From: Oscarella lobularis
Lineage: Eukaryota; Porifera; Homoscleromorpha; Homosclerophorida; Oscarellidae
Assembly (NCBI RefSeq): GCF_947507565.1
Contig: NC_089188.1
Coordinates: forward strand, 1,240,001 to 1,304,000
DNA: 64,000 nt
Direction of reading: 5' to 3'
Below the pieces are notes generated by a model, which was not told the origin of the DNA, ran no database searches, and was given only the letters and a program-made list of their open reading frames with translations. Within the stretch, counting starts at the first letter, position 1. Every line of letters begins with the position of its first letter. The position numbers and the translations under genes were made by a program. Below are positions 1 to 13,400 of this stretch, in pieces.

Positions 1-825
1 GACTCCTTCCATTTCAGAGAATCCGTGATCGTCTCCTGTAGCGCTAAGCAACGATGCCATAGCTGTGACTCCATACCGGCTTGCATAGCTCCAATAACCA
101 GCTCCTTCAATCCATGATCCATCGTTCTGATACGTCTCAAAACCAGATCGAATTCCACCCGTTGCATTACTGAAGATAGCCGCTGCAATCTCTTTTGCAC
201 TCGGTTCATCCATTATAGCCAAACTCCCTACAATCATGCCTCCGTTGCAGACCAGATTCCAATTGGTTCCGTGATTTCTCGTCCACCACTCGTCGTCTGC
301 ATAAGCCTTCTGTGCCGGTCCAAATCCTTTTTCGACGATCCCCTTGATAATCGCCTCTCTCTGTGATGAAGTCAGTTTGTCGTAGAGCCAGTCAAAGCCT
401 ATGCCAGCGGCGTGAGTCATTTCGCCCGTGTCGAGGAAATGAACTGGACTCCAATCGGTGAAATTATCGCTGACAATGTTCATGAGCTCTCGGATGCAAC
501 GGTCAGACCACGTCGTGTTGCCGGTGAGACGGTAGAGTAAACTCAGCGCGTAGACGCGATCTACGGCGTCTCGGCTTGTGTGGAGCAGATGTGCATCGCC
601 TGGAACGATTTTGTGCGTGAGAAGAGGCTCGCCGAGCAGTTCCGCTGCATGTTTCGTGACCTCCTCGAAGTAGGCCTTCGCATTGTCGTCGTCCGTGACG
701 TATTTCTTCACGACGGAGAGCTGATCGTCGTCGACGATCAGTCTAGGATGCTTTTTCATTGGAATACAAGCGACGATGGTCACGCAAACGACCGCACAAA
801 GCCAGCGTCCAAAAGACGGCTTCAT
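1..825 (-). CDS. Heparinase II/III-like secreted protein, N-terminal part (runs off window)
   Basis: An uninterrupted frame of 275 codons starts at the ATG at 823-825 and stays open to the window edge, so the C-terminal half is missing. The first 20 or so residues form a signal peptide (hydrophobic CAVVCVTIVAC). A conserved HPRLIVDDD start of the alpha-toroid follows, then TGEMTHAAGIGFDWLYD near residue 135, NHGTNWNLVCNGG near 183 and DGSWIEGAGYWSYA near 235. This series is characteristic of heparinase II/III-family polysaccharide lyases and the related animal uronyl epimerases, which act on acidic polysaccharides outside the cell or in lysosomes. The absence of any intron over 825 bp is unusual for this locus and may mean a bacterial origin, or simply a long first exon. 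The exact substrate cannot be judged without the catalytic C-terminal part. Confidence 0.8.
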   Translation of the reverse strand, partial: MKPSFGRWLCAVVCVTIVACIPMKKHPRLIVDDDQLSVVKKYVTDDDNAKAYFEEVTKHAAELLGEPLLTHKIVPGDAHLLHTSRDAVDRVYALSLLYRLTGNTTWSDRCIRELMNIVSDNFTDWSPVHFLDTGEMTHAAGIGFDWLYDKLTSSQREAIIKGIVEKGFGPAQKAYADDEWWTRNHGTNWNLVCNGGMIVGSLAIMDEPSAKEIAAAIFSNATGGIRSGFETYQNDGSWIEGAGYWSYASRYGVTAMASLLSATGDDHGFSEMEGV

Positions 826-1419
826 CGTGTTTACATGTATCACGTGCGTGGTCACGGACGGTGACAAATAGGTATATGGCTTCCAGTTTGCCGGTAAGGG
901 AGCCTTTAGTCCCTCCTTTGCTATCCAAACCAGATCGGGATCTTCTTCCAAGTTCAGACCGATAACGTCGCAGTAATCGTTTATGTCTACGTCGCGCGAA
1001 GAGTGGCGTGATATCGCGAAGTGTCGAGAGCTTGTCGAGTTTGGTTCGTAGCTCGTGTCGTACTCTTCTTTTAGAACGACCTGCTTCACGTCGCTCGTCG
1101 CTGCATTCATTGGGAGCAGTTTTACGCAAGTTTAGGCGACGAAAGACAAAGGTTAGCGTACAGTACTTCTCTCCACTACCTCGTTGCTACGAGAGACGAT
1201 TACGATATGATAAATAACGAAGTCATGGGCTCTACCACGTGCTTCTCGCTCAGCCGCAAAACAACGAACACATAAGATTATAATATACGGTTGTCTGAAA
1301 TGCCTTGGTACTAGTACTTCCAAGGATCTCCGCTTTTGAAAACGCGAACAGACCCACTCTTACTTGACACCCTAAGTACCGCACATGTAGAACAAATTTT
1401 TAGTGACAAGAATGCCCTC
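826..1419. other. Intergenic region, no convincing gene
   Basis: This stretch lies between the start of the heparinase-like gene and the 3' end of the fibrocystin-L gene, both on the minus strand. Short open frames on both strands have no recognisable domain and overlap each other. It should hold the 3' UTR of the fibrocystin-L gene and the promoter and 5' UTR of the heparinase-like gene. I see no clear TATA box or repeat. Confidence 0.5.
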
Positions 1420-4400
1420 TTACGATTCCTTTGGCGTAACGTTAATCCTTTTCACTCCAGAAGACGAGGACGTTGTACTGACTCGTTTCGGTCTCATTTT
1501 CCTTGGCGACGTTTCCGGCTTCTCAACAGGAGACACTGCATTTCTACTAGATGGCATGGGATGCTCGCTTTTCAGAAGAGGAGTGGGTGACACTCCAACT
1601 GGAGTCAAACGATCTGGTGAATTTTGATCCAAATCGGCACCAAGCGAAGCAACAGACCTAATAAATAACAATATAGAAGCACTAGACAGTGGATGATGAC
1701 AAAATCTCACGTTTGAGTCATAGGCGATTTGAATGTGTCAATTTCTTCTCGGTAATCAAACGTTTGGTAATCGTTTTCAACAACATTCATTTCGTTCTCG
1801 ACGACATGCATTTCCATGTCCACGTTAGGCGAGTCTCGGTTTCCTCTCAGGGCAACCTACGTAGACAGCAATCAAAAAATCAAAATATATATAAAAAATA
1901 CCATACCTTCTCTTGCGGCGACACACTTCTTGCCCACCTGTTGTCGGCAACCTTCTTTCGTTTGGCGTCAAATCTTGAATAGGCGATAAACAGAATAACC
2001 CCAATGATGATCAAGAGAGCTGATCCGCCAGCGGCGATGCCGGCAATCAGTCCGACATTGACCGACGACTTCGTCCGGTCAGTGTCCTTTGTGAACGTCG
2101 ACGAAAGCGCAGCGAGACGAACTCCTTTAAAATTCATTTCAAATCTTCCAGACTCAACGGCATCTTCAAGCCGATGCACGGCGTCGGAGAGCGACAAGGT
2201 ACTAGGCGGATCGTACGGAGTCGAGTCTAGTATCGCTGCCATGCAGACGATGCTTCCCTGACGCGCGTCAAGATCTACGACCCGAGAGGCGTGGACGTTG
2301 GCCGCGGCGGCTATTTCCGTCTGCAAGGCGCTCAAAAATGCGTCGAGACCGTATTTCAGTACGGTTGATTTGAAGTCGCCTTGCAAAACGAAACTGATCG
2401 ACGTCGAATCGAGCGAGTCGACGTCGGGAGCGACGACAGCGAATTCGTTTGTTTTCAGAATGTAACCACCGGGTTCGATATTCAGTTGAAGTTGAACTGC
2501 ATCAAGAGGACTGTCGATTCGAAGACCGGTGAAGTGCGCATAGCCCGAAGCGAATGATGCGGATGTTTGGCCTTCGAGGACAGCACTATGAAACAGACAG
2601 ATCTATACTTACTGTACTAAAGTTTGAAGCTATTGATACGCACCTGGCACTAGACGATTTTGCAATAGAAACGTTGCACGTCCAAGGAACTGTCAAGCCC
2701 AAGTTTTCAACAGCATCGCCGTTGCTATCTTGAACCGTAACGACAATGTACACCAGATGACTCGACTTAATTAATACAGATGAAATATAAAGTTTAACAC
2801 AAAAAGATAACATACCTTTCCCTCGGGCTGATTCATGAATTTCGCTCCAGCTGGTATCTGGAATTTTAGAACGGAGAAATTTGCGGCGGGAGGTGCAACC
2901 ACGGAACCAAGTGTGGGCACAGCAGACTGGTCAAACACGCTCTGCCCGTCGCTGAGAGTCAGGTTATCCAAGCCTGGTGGGACGACGGGGGCTGACGGAA
3001 GTGCAGGGACCTCAGCTGGAGCGACTGAAAACGAGACCACGGATGCGTTGCCAAAATCAATCAACCCAGATTGCACCTAGCAGATCACGAAAATAGAAGG
3101 CATCTTTGAAAGAGCCGTCGAATTGGTACCTGATTAACCAAATCATTAGCAATTGAGTTTATGTTCGAAACCACTGCTGCCACGTCTTGCCAATCAGACA
3201 AACTTTGCTGATACTGCGAAGAGGCCGAAAGAAAATCCGACGCAATGTCGTCGACAGGAGGAGCGTCATCAGGCTATCAAGAACAACAAAACTTCTCATT
3301 AGCAACTAACCTCAAGAAGCGCGATTTCTTACCTGAAAGAAACCGGTAGGCAAGACGACGGGCACGACCGTATCATTATCCTTAGAAAACAAAACAGAAT
3401 AAAAATTTCAAGTACTTCTAAACCCTGCAGCGTTTACGGCGCTGTCGTCGTCGTCATCAACCAGCCCTTGGCCGCCGTCGCTATCGATCTGTTCTGTAAT
3501 GTTTGGGGCTTTCTCCTGGGTAATATTTTGAACAGGTTCGCTGCCAATTTCAAATGTGACGTCATATGTTTGCTGGACGGCTCGCTTTCTGCGCACTGGA
3601 GTATCCTCGGCGATTACGTCGACAACGCGGATCATGCTCAGTGGTATCTTCAATACGAAGGCGAGATTTTGAACCAGGCTACTCGGGTCAAAGAAGTCGT
3701 CGAGGCTGACGGCTAATTCGAAAGAGACTTGGACGACGGGAGGAAGTATCACGTCAACAGGTTTGTCTCCTTTGACAATCTAAAGGAAACCGAATTGATA
3801 GATCGCTACTACTGTGACGGGCAAATATAAACGTGCGACGCCACTGCCGTTTCGCGTCTCCATACCAAGTGCAGCACTTGAGTGCTTCTGTCAAAGACAT
3901 TAGCGCCACTATGACTGGAAGCGAGTTTGGGAACAAATTGGGATTTCTCGGCACTTGTGAGAGCCTTGCCTTGCACGGCAAAATTCTCTGGCTCTAAAAA
4001 GATTCCGTCCTGCATAGACACACAAATATGAGTCTACGGAATCAAGTGAATAACTCAGCTGCCAGTACCTTGTACACGTCTTTGCGCTGAGGATTTTTGT
4101 ACCAGATGGACAGCTTGATGCCTTCTCCGGGATGATCCGACGTCCCCCCGATGGTGTTCAGCAGATGAAAGCGGAAATGGCCTGGATTGGAGCCCGTAAA
4201 CCACAGGTGATACTCCGTTCCCAGGGCGACGATCGTGTAGAAAGTCGATAATCGTTTCAAACACGTGTAGTAAGTGCACCAACCTGAACATACGATAGAG
4301 CACAAAGGGGACAATGTAGATAAACGCACCGTGATCCATCGGTCCGTTGAGCAAATCTGTATAGGGTCCGGTGCCAAGATCTCCTCCGTGCAATGCTATG

Positions 4401-7400
4401 GGCGAGATTCGTCTCGTTTCCGAGTCGGCGTCCATGCTCTCGACAATCAGCATCTGATGATTGATCTCTGAGCATCGATACGCATTCCAATCCGCTTCGA
4501 ACTTGCACCCTCCTATAGGATTAGCAAAGTTTCTAAATAAGAATCTCGTTCAACCACCGTTTTTCAGAAAGATATCGCTGTCTATCACACCCATTCTCTC
4601 CCCGAGCAATGCCTCTACTCTGGACGACGTCGCTCGCCTTGAGACGAGTTGTCGGATCGCCTTCGTCGTAAAGCATCGTTTCGGGGAGCCGATCAATGTA
4701 GTTGGCAAAGCGAAGTTCCGCCTGAGGAACAATGGATCCTCGTTTACCTCCAGCGGTTGTAACCAGCGTTCCGTCGAGGTCGTGCACAATAGAATGCTTT
4801 GGGCCGTCGCAATCCATGTCCACGCAATCCTAGACAAAAAAAGATAACACGCGTCCATATTAGGCGTAATATGACCGTCTCACTTCCTGAACGATCCACG
4901 CCGGATCGGGAGGATACATGTGTGCAAGTCGACTGCTAAGGACGTTGATCAGATTGGTCAATCGGAAATAATTCGGATGCATGGCGTCCGGCGACAGTTT
5001 GTTGTTTCCGATAGCGAACGCTTTTTTGCCGCACATGTTGGATTCGCTGACGAAATTCGCGAAGGTCGTGTCCGTGAAATTGACCTGACCTCGAATAGCA
5101 GGATAACTTTTCGCTGTGCAAAAAAACGGCAAATATAAAATGCACCGCTGTGTTCAAAGTACTTACGTCTATGCCACGGTACTGTGCCGTCCATCTTCCC
5201 TCTCTTTTTCGAAAACGTCGACATCATTATGCCCAATTTGGCGGCGTCTGGTGTCGAGCAGATGCTTGGACAGTGATTAGGCACCTGATCCATACACGGC
5301 TCCGCGTCCGTCGTTCCCACTATGAAACTTCCATCGACTCTGACGCTTTTTCTCTCGAAGAAATGCTGCACCGGATCTGGCCCAAAAATGTTTAAGCAAA
5401 GTCCGGTGTGACCAACGGCTACCGCCAACTCGCGGAAAGCGAGAGAGCTAGCCGTCCAGGCAAATACACCGTATTCCCACTGTCGAGCGGCAGTGAAGCC
5501 TCCCGCTCCGGTGCACGGCTCGCTCAAGCCCATGACGACCAATCCTTTCATTCCGGTATGAGCAGAATTACCCCAAAACAAAGCCTAGACCATAAAAATA
5601 TTCGCGTATACGAAACTTTTCCTTTACGTCGTGTACCTGACTGGCGTTAGGAGCAGCGCCGTCAACGCACGGTTCACCGGGATATATAAACCCGATTCTC
5701 TGATAGGCAGCAGCGACGTTGTCTCGTATGATGTTTCCTGTTCCACTTATTTCAAAGGTCGCTGGGAAATCAACGGCGTGGTTATCAGCGGGACGAGCCA
5801 CCTGAATGCTCAACGTCATCACGCCCAAATTTCCCGTTACTTTGCTGTCATCCGCTCGAAGTTGGAAGGTAGGGCCAATCGATTGGTACACAACGTTATC
5901 GGAGAATTCAATTCCGTTCGTATTCAGCGCTCCAAACCCGGTATTGAATCCCGTGTGTATAGAGCTATGTCGTACGTACGAGCCGCCCATTTCCGATACG
6001 CCGTTGAGAAAAACGACAACGTATCGGGGATCCCGGTTGCTCGTGAACCCGCCTTGGCCGCAGTTCGAAAATTCGACGCCGTCAATGTAGGCTTTTCCGT
6101 ATTGACGTAGCCGACCTTGAGGCAGAGCGCCGATGATTACTCGACAGCCAAAGCCGTGAACGGATATTGATGATTTATCGTCCTCGGCGCCGACGACGCG
6201 AACATTGCGAGAGAGGAGTCCAACTTCGGCGGCTAGTTTCTTGCTTTGCCAGCGCGAATGAGCGCTCGAGGCGTCGGCACCGCTCAGAAACGTCTCGACG
6301 TGGTGATCGAATTGAAGGGGTTTCGTCAGAGTGACTACGGCATCGACGACCGATTGAACGGTCACGATTTCCGTCTGCTCCGGATCGTACGTCGTCGACG
6401 TTACGACGAGCTGCTCGCCCGGTTTCCAATCGGGAGACGCGTCCAAGTGCAGATTGGTGCTTCCGACCGTTGCAGTACGCTCGAGGTGCGTCCAATCAAC
6501 GGTCCTCTGCGATCCGCGAAGAAACAGCTAAACGAGAAGAAAATATTCACTGAAAAGGCTAGCGATTCTAGTAAACGTGCCTCTCCGAATACGCCAATGG
6601 CTTTGGATCCAACGTTGAGATTGCGACCGTAACGAATTTCCTCTGTGTTTCTGTCGCCTTGCAGATTAATTGTCGCGCGGTGACTGAACGCGTTTTCTTT
6701 GTCTCCAACGTAAAATCTAGCGTTCGCTCCGAGAAGCAAAATCTAGCCAGAGAACAGATATAGGACGACGATGGCGGACTGCAAGACGCCTCTCCTTACC
6801 CAGGTTGCATTGATGACGACGTCGCGTTGATCTTCGACTTGAAGTTTTCCAAGAATTTCAAGCTTGCTGACATTGACTTCCGGCACGTCCAAGTACATTT
6901 TCCATTTTTTCTCAATTACTACGTCGCCGCCGCTACTGGGCACCGCATTATTCGGCCAATGAGATGGATTACTCCATCGACGCCACGTCGATTCGTATTC
7001 TTCCTCTCCCCCAACGTCAGGCACAGGACATCCGGACACAGGACACGGCTCTTTGGAAAAGCTGTAGATTAGGTCAGATAGAGGTTGACTTTTCCCTTTG
7101 CCAGAAAGAATATACTCGACGGCCATAGTCTTGTTATCAAAATGCCATGATCTGGAAAGAGATTTCGTCTAGCAATTTTTTTCAACCGTTGCATACTTAC
7201 GTATGATTGTCGGAGAAACGCAATGTTCTGCCTATGTCTTTACGATTGTTTCCAACCTTGAAGTGATCAGGCTCCGTATCATACACCGCTTCAAGAATGA
7301 CGGCGTCGCGCGGCTGGACGTTGTACATTCCGGCGTTGAAGCTCGTTGCGTCCGTGTCCAGATGCGACGGCAAGTCGTACGTCAGATTGTGACGATTTTG

Positions 7401-10400
7401 GCTCGGCAACGTCACCATGTACCCATCCATGTGAGTGAGACGATAATGCCGCCAGGGAATTAGCGAAGATCCGTGCTCGTTTTGAAAGAGCACGTCTCTT
7501 CCTCTGAACGTTGCCTAGAAAACATTGGTTAGCGAGCAGCCTGCAAACCCGACTACCTAAAATCTCCTTTTAGCGACTCACCAGCGGTTCCACTCTGTTC
7601 CAGGCAAGACGGAGAAGATCAACGTCCGATGTACACACAGACCCGGGTACTGCTTGATTCATGCTGAATTCCGGTCGTTGAGTGCACGATTTGTTTGGAA
7701 GTAGACCGCTGGTCGGAGTGACCCAGTTGCCTTTAGTGCCTGACAAAGTGCCGTCCAAGTCGCGGAAAAGGACTTCGTGCTCCCATTGAAATCCAGCCTT
7801 GTGATAACTGGAGTTGTCCAAGAACGTGATGTTCTCGAACCAGTACTGATATCCTCCTTGACGAACTTTGCAGTGGGAGCACGCTCTCAAGCAATTTTGC
7901 TCGTTGGAGTCAAATCGAGCGAACGTGACGTTGGATACGACGAGCAAGCGTTGATTCGGCGTGCGAATTCCGGTCGTCTGAGGGCGACCCTGATTCGCAA
8001 TAGTATGCGAAATTATTAGAGTATCCTATATTAATTCCAGACTCGATTCCACACGGGAAAACAAGACATTCCACGGTGAACTGTACCTTTATAATTGGAC
8101 CTCCCCACGTGCCGTAGGCTTCTTGTATTTCAATTCCGCTGTCTCGGTTGTCGGCGACTTTGAATCCGACGATTTTAACGTGACCGATCACAGAAAACTC
8201 GAGACCGTGAATTCCATTAGAGTAGGTAACGAGGTTCTCAAATACGGCATCAACGTCCTTTCCTCCGCCACAGCCAAACTCCTAAAAAAGCAAGGATTCG
8301 GTTACAGTCTCTAAATTGGAGTTTCTCCGTACTTTCGGCGTGTAAGTTTCCCAAATACGAAGTCCAAATTCCGCATTGGTGTGAGCAACGTTATCCCTAA
8401 AGACGCCAAAGGGAGTCTTATTGGGACAAATGCTGTTCGTTGCAGAAGGACCAACGGGATGAGGATCGAGGTCATACCTAAAAGAGTCGCAGAGTCATTT
8501 GACCAAGGAACTGAAGCTCCTTTTCTAAGTTTACCAAAATCCGTAGGCTCTCGACCCGGCAGCGGCATTTCCTATAAACGTATTATTCGGATTGGTAATC
8601 CAAAACGTAGCAGGAAGCTGGTCGGTATTCAGAAGGCTCGAAGAACCCTTCGTCACCAAACCGAGATTTCTTATGTAGTGATTTCCCGTTTCAATGCCGT
8701 CCTCCTAAAGAAAAACATACATTTACCGTTCAGTACTACTACTGTACTGCGCCCATTGCTGACGAGACGTACAATAAAAAATGTGTGCCCTTTGATGTTG
8801 TAAGCGACGTTTCCTTCGAAAAGCATTTCGTGTACGCCGTGCGCTGTAATTGCGCGATTGTTTGAATGGTGAATGGCGCAGTGACGAACGTACGACCCGT
8901 TCATCACGTCGCTCAGATGAAAGTGAACAGCGTATCGACCCAGCCGAAACGCTTGACCTCCTTGGCGAATTTCCACGTTCTCGAGCCTTCAGAAAAAAAA
9001 ACCGATAAATTCTCGCCTGTTTTACAGCATCGTGGCTATTTTCGTACCTGATCGGAGTAGGGTCACTTCCGGCACGATGAATCATGATCTGCGATCCGTA
9101 CTGATCTGCTCCCAACTCGTCGAGGCTGTCTCCCTCATAAAGAGAGCCTTGAACTATTACGTTGTGAGACAGCAGTCCAACCTCGGCTCTAAAGTCAAAA
9201 GCTCAAACCAGAAAATAGAATAGAAAACTATAATTACCGGATGTCAATGAATTGGCCATCTTCCAACACATCAGTGATTCCATAGTGCGTAAAGTTAACG
9301 GGAACGTAAAGATGCAAGGTCTTTCCACCGTCAGACACACTCTCAATTGTAGCCGTCTCAGTTTCGTTTCCGTCCTTGGAAGTCGAAGCGATGACAATCA
9401 CATTTCCCTTTTCCCAATCAACGGCATCCTATAAAAGAAGAAATACGTCTCAAAACACCTAAACTCTTTCTCGGGCGAGGCTTCTTTACTATTAAATAAA
9501 GAGAAGACGTATTCTTCTGCACCGTCTGCGCCAAGCGAGTCCAAGTGATGTTAGTCGGTCGACCGTGAAGTTCGAGAAAGCCCCTGCGAAGGCCAAGAAC
9601 TTTGGCGCCGTAAATCGGTATCTCGGGATCGCGAATATTGCCGTGGAGAGTGATTACAGCACGATGCATAAACGGCTCTTCCTCCGTCCCAATCTGCAGT
9701 CCTCCGCCGTTGATGAAAATGTACTTGGCGTTCAAAAACAAGTCGGTCGAATCGTCAAATATCAGCTGCCCTTGCACGACAATAAGATTCAAAATTCCCG
9801 CCGGCGACGTGTCCAAGAGCACGGTCTGTCCTTCGGGTATGTGCACCGATTCGCCGTCGCCGGGAGGATCGTTGCCGCCCCAAGTAAAACGACTCGACCA
9901 CCGATCGACGTACTCGTACGCCGACGCGAGCGTTTCGTTCGCGGTTAGCAGGCTGACGGCCGCTCCCTTTCCGCCAACGACGACAACGACGTTCGTCTTG
10001 ACCGTTCCTTGATGAGCTCCACTACGACAGGTGATCAGCGAATCGTTGCTGGATTTTATATCGCAAGGAACCCCGTCGATAGAAACCTGTAGTCCTTCTG
10101 TGATATTAGCAAGTCCGCTTCCAGTTACGGAGACTGTAGTACCGCCGCCGGTGCCGCCTCTTCTCGGCGACACGCTCGATATAATCGGCGTTGCGGCGGC
10201 ACTGTACGTCAGCGGACTAGCGCCGACGGCGTCTAATTTTCCGGACGGTCCGGTAACATGCACCGCGACGTCGCACGACTTGTCGGTCAAATCAGATGGC
10301 GACATCGCCGCCGATTCGCCGTCGGCCGGCGGAACGGTACACACAATCGCGTCGTAGGAAGACGACTGCACGTAGCAGGTTCGTCCGCATATCGAAACTC

Positions 10401-13400
10401 CGAAAGTGACGCCGTAGTCGATGCCGCCGAGTGCCGTTCGATTGCCCATGACGTCTAATGTCAGCGGCGCGACGCTCGCGTCGACGGCGGAAAACTGGTT
10501 GAGAGGCGAATCGCTCGACTGAGAGCCAACGTCGTCGACAAAACCGACGCCGGTTAATGTTAAATTAACGCCGCCGCCGAGGCTGAACGTGACCGGAGAT
10601 GCACTCGCTAGATTCAGTCTGTAGGCTACGTCGCGCGTCGCTGAAAATCCGGATTCTAGATTGTTGACGAGAAGTCGATACGTCAGGCCAGCCACCCTCT
10701 GTTTGATCTCACATTGAATGGCATTGTCGGAGGCAGTGATAATCGGGCATAGCTGAGCTGTAGGAAGAGCATCGAGCACCGTTTGAGCTCCACTCTGACG
10801 AATGACATAAACCGACGCATTCGAACCGAAATTCACGCCGGTTACGTCTATGATATCTCCTGCAGCAACGCCCGCCGAATCTATTCCGGTTACATTGAAT
10901 ATCTGTGGCGTCTTGCTTGTTTCAAAAGTGAAGTTGAGGCTCGACTCAGCCGGTGTTCCTTGCACAATCACGTTAATGGGAGCTACTGTATCGCCGCCGC
11001 TATGACTGTGAGTTATACACGTTATCTCTGTGAATGATGAAGATAGAATTTGGCATTTTGTCTGGCCCATCGTAACGTCCATCTCTTCGCTGTTGTAAGA
11101 GAAGCCGACGCCTGTTATAGTGACTATAGTGCCGCCGGCAAGACTCCCTCCCGTCGGGGAAACGCTACTGGCTTTCGCTTGCACGGTGAAGTGATAACCG
11201 TCCACATTCGAGGCTCGTCCTTCAGGCTTGCTGGACACCCCTAAGCCTTTTCTACCGGCGGCTTGATGGGGAACTGCGCAGGAAATAAGCTGATATCCGT
11301 CGGCTGACGTTACATTGACATTTTCACATAAAGAGTTTCCAACTACGACCTCCACGTTTGAACCAAATCGAGTCCCATTTATCGTGAGTGTCGTTCCGGG
11401 AGGACCCATCCACGGCTATAAAAGAAAGGCGCGTTGAAGCGGAGAAACAGCATCAGTCTGCCTGCTTACCCAAATCCTCTCGACTTGAGGTGTTTTGGAG
11501 AGATCGAAGGCAAACGAGCAGTAAGGCGATGTGCAGACAGCATTGGTGAACTCGTGCAGAGGAATGTAGTCTTCGGCTTGAACGTTGATAGCAATTTTCA
11601 TGCCCAGATCGCAGTGCCCAGCTATGCTGCACACAAAATAGTATCGACCGGGAGCGAGACCCGAGATCGTGACCGATTCTCCAACAGTTCCCCTAGACCA
11701 TTCTTTCAAGGGGGACCCAGACATATCGCAAGCATCGTATTTGTCCTTAGTCACCTATAAAAAAGCGCGAGTTAGGTTCAACAGGTCTCGTGTGTGTTCT
11801 GTTTACTTGATGGAGTGAGTGAAACGCATCCCAGGTGAATATCACGCTGTCGCCTTCAACTACAGTCAGGTCTTCGTATTGCTGGATGCGCCAGTCAATA
11901 AGCCACTGGTTCTGGTCTGTTAGTCGAACGGATGCTTCTCTTCCGCCGCTGTGAATTGAACCCTGCTCTTCCACTTTTACTGTTATTTTCATGCCTCTTT
12001 CACAGTGCCTGCCTGACCCCACGGCGCAGGCGAAATAGTGAATGCCAGGCTTTAGATCTGTAATAGCCACGTCTCCCTTTCTTGTTGGCTCGGAATAGCT
12101 GGCCACAATTCTAAAGCGAAAGACAGATATACTCGTCTTTTTATCTTTTTCTTTGCGTAGAATGCAAACCTTCCCAAAGCGTAGTCTTGAGAAGTTACAG
12201 CACAGTCTCTGAGCGCTTGCTCTGACACTACTTCAATGACGTCGTGGACGGTATTAGGAGAATCCCATCTGAAGTGAATTCCCGTGCCGTACGGCACAGA
12301 GATAGACGGGTACACTTGTCCTAGAGTCCAATCAATTATACTCTCGCTGCCGACGAAGACTTTTAGCTTGAATCCGTCATAGCAGTCTCCTCCTACTGAG
12401 CTAACGAAGTAGTGCACTCTTCCTTCCTCAAGATCGGCGACGGTAGCAGTGCCGTCGGACTGAGGCCAGCCCCACTGTACGGGATCATCGTCATCTCTCA
12501 ATAAACAAGAGGCAAACGCTTTCTCGTTTACTTGTACCAAATCATGGAAACTAGAAAAACAAGCCGCTGAACTGTGGATAAATGGACTACTATGTAACAC
12601 ACTTACCCAACCCACGAGAATTGGAGCCTATCCCCTCTCTGCACGTGGATCCTTCCGGCAGCATCTTGGGACCAAGTAATGTTCACATCCGTATAGCTAT
12701 CTGGAAAGGGTGGATATTCAACCTAGAAGAGTATTCACTATAGCTTAGTACTAATCCAGCACGCACCAGTTGATCTTACATTAGGAATAACTCCCTTGCC
12801 TCTGTAGTCGCCTGTTTTTGCTTGAATAGTCAAAGGCTGGTGACTGCTATTTCCGTAGAAAAAATGCTTCGCCGCCTTTTCTTCCGTCAATGGCATATCG
12901 TCAACACCGCGAGATTCGTACACAGACATTTCGTCCAAATCGCCAATAAACCAAGAGGAATTTTCATGATAGTTTTCCTGACCGCCAAGATATATATAAC
13001 GGCCACCAGAAAAGTCAAGATCAGCGGTCGTCTCTCTTGACACAGCGATCTTTCCGTTGATAAACAAAGACTGAACACCGGTAGAAGAATTTTGGTTTTT
13101 CACCCAGCTCACGCCAACGTAGTTCCATACTGAAGCAGACAACGGGCCGGCTCGAAGAACAGACCAATCTCCAGCAGGCACGTCGCTGTCACTGTCCGGC
13201 AGAACATTATAAACTCCGGAACAGGCGTTGCACGAATCATCTCCTTGACACAGCGGCTGCACGTCGGAAGTATTGCCGAGCCAAAATTCAACGTAGCCAC
13301 ACGCATTGATCCACACGAAAAATCCTTTAGTGGTTACATTGCCACCTCCTTCGTGAGACCCGAAGAGGAACTGACGGCCAGAATCAAGTCGGCTTGGCTT

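Noticed and set aside
1689-2261. Plus-strand open frames opposite the fibrocystin-L tail
   Set aside because: They are antisense shadows of the transmembrane and tail exons, whose minus-strand reading is coherent.
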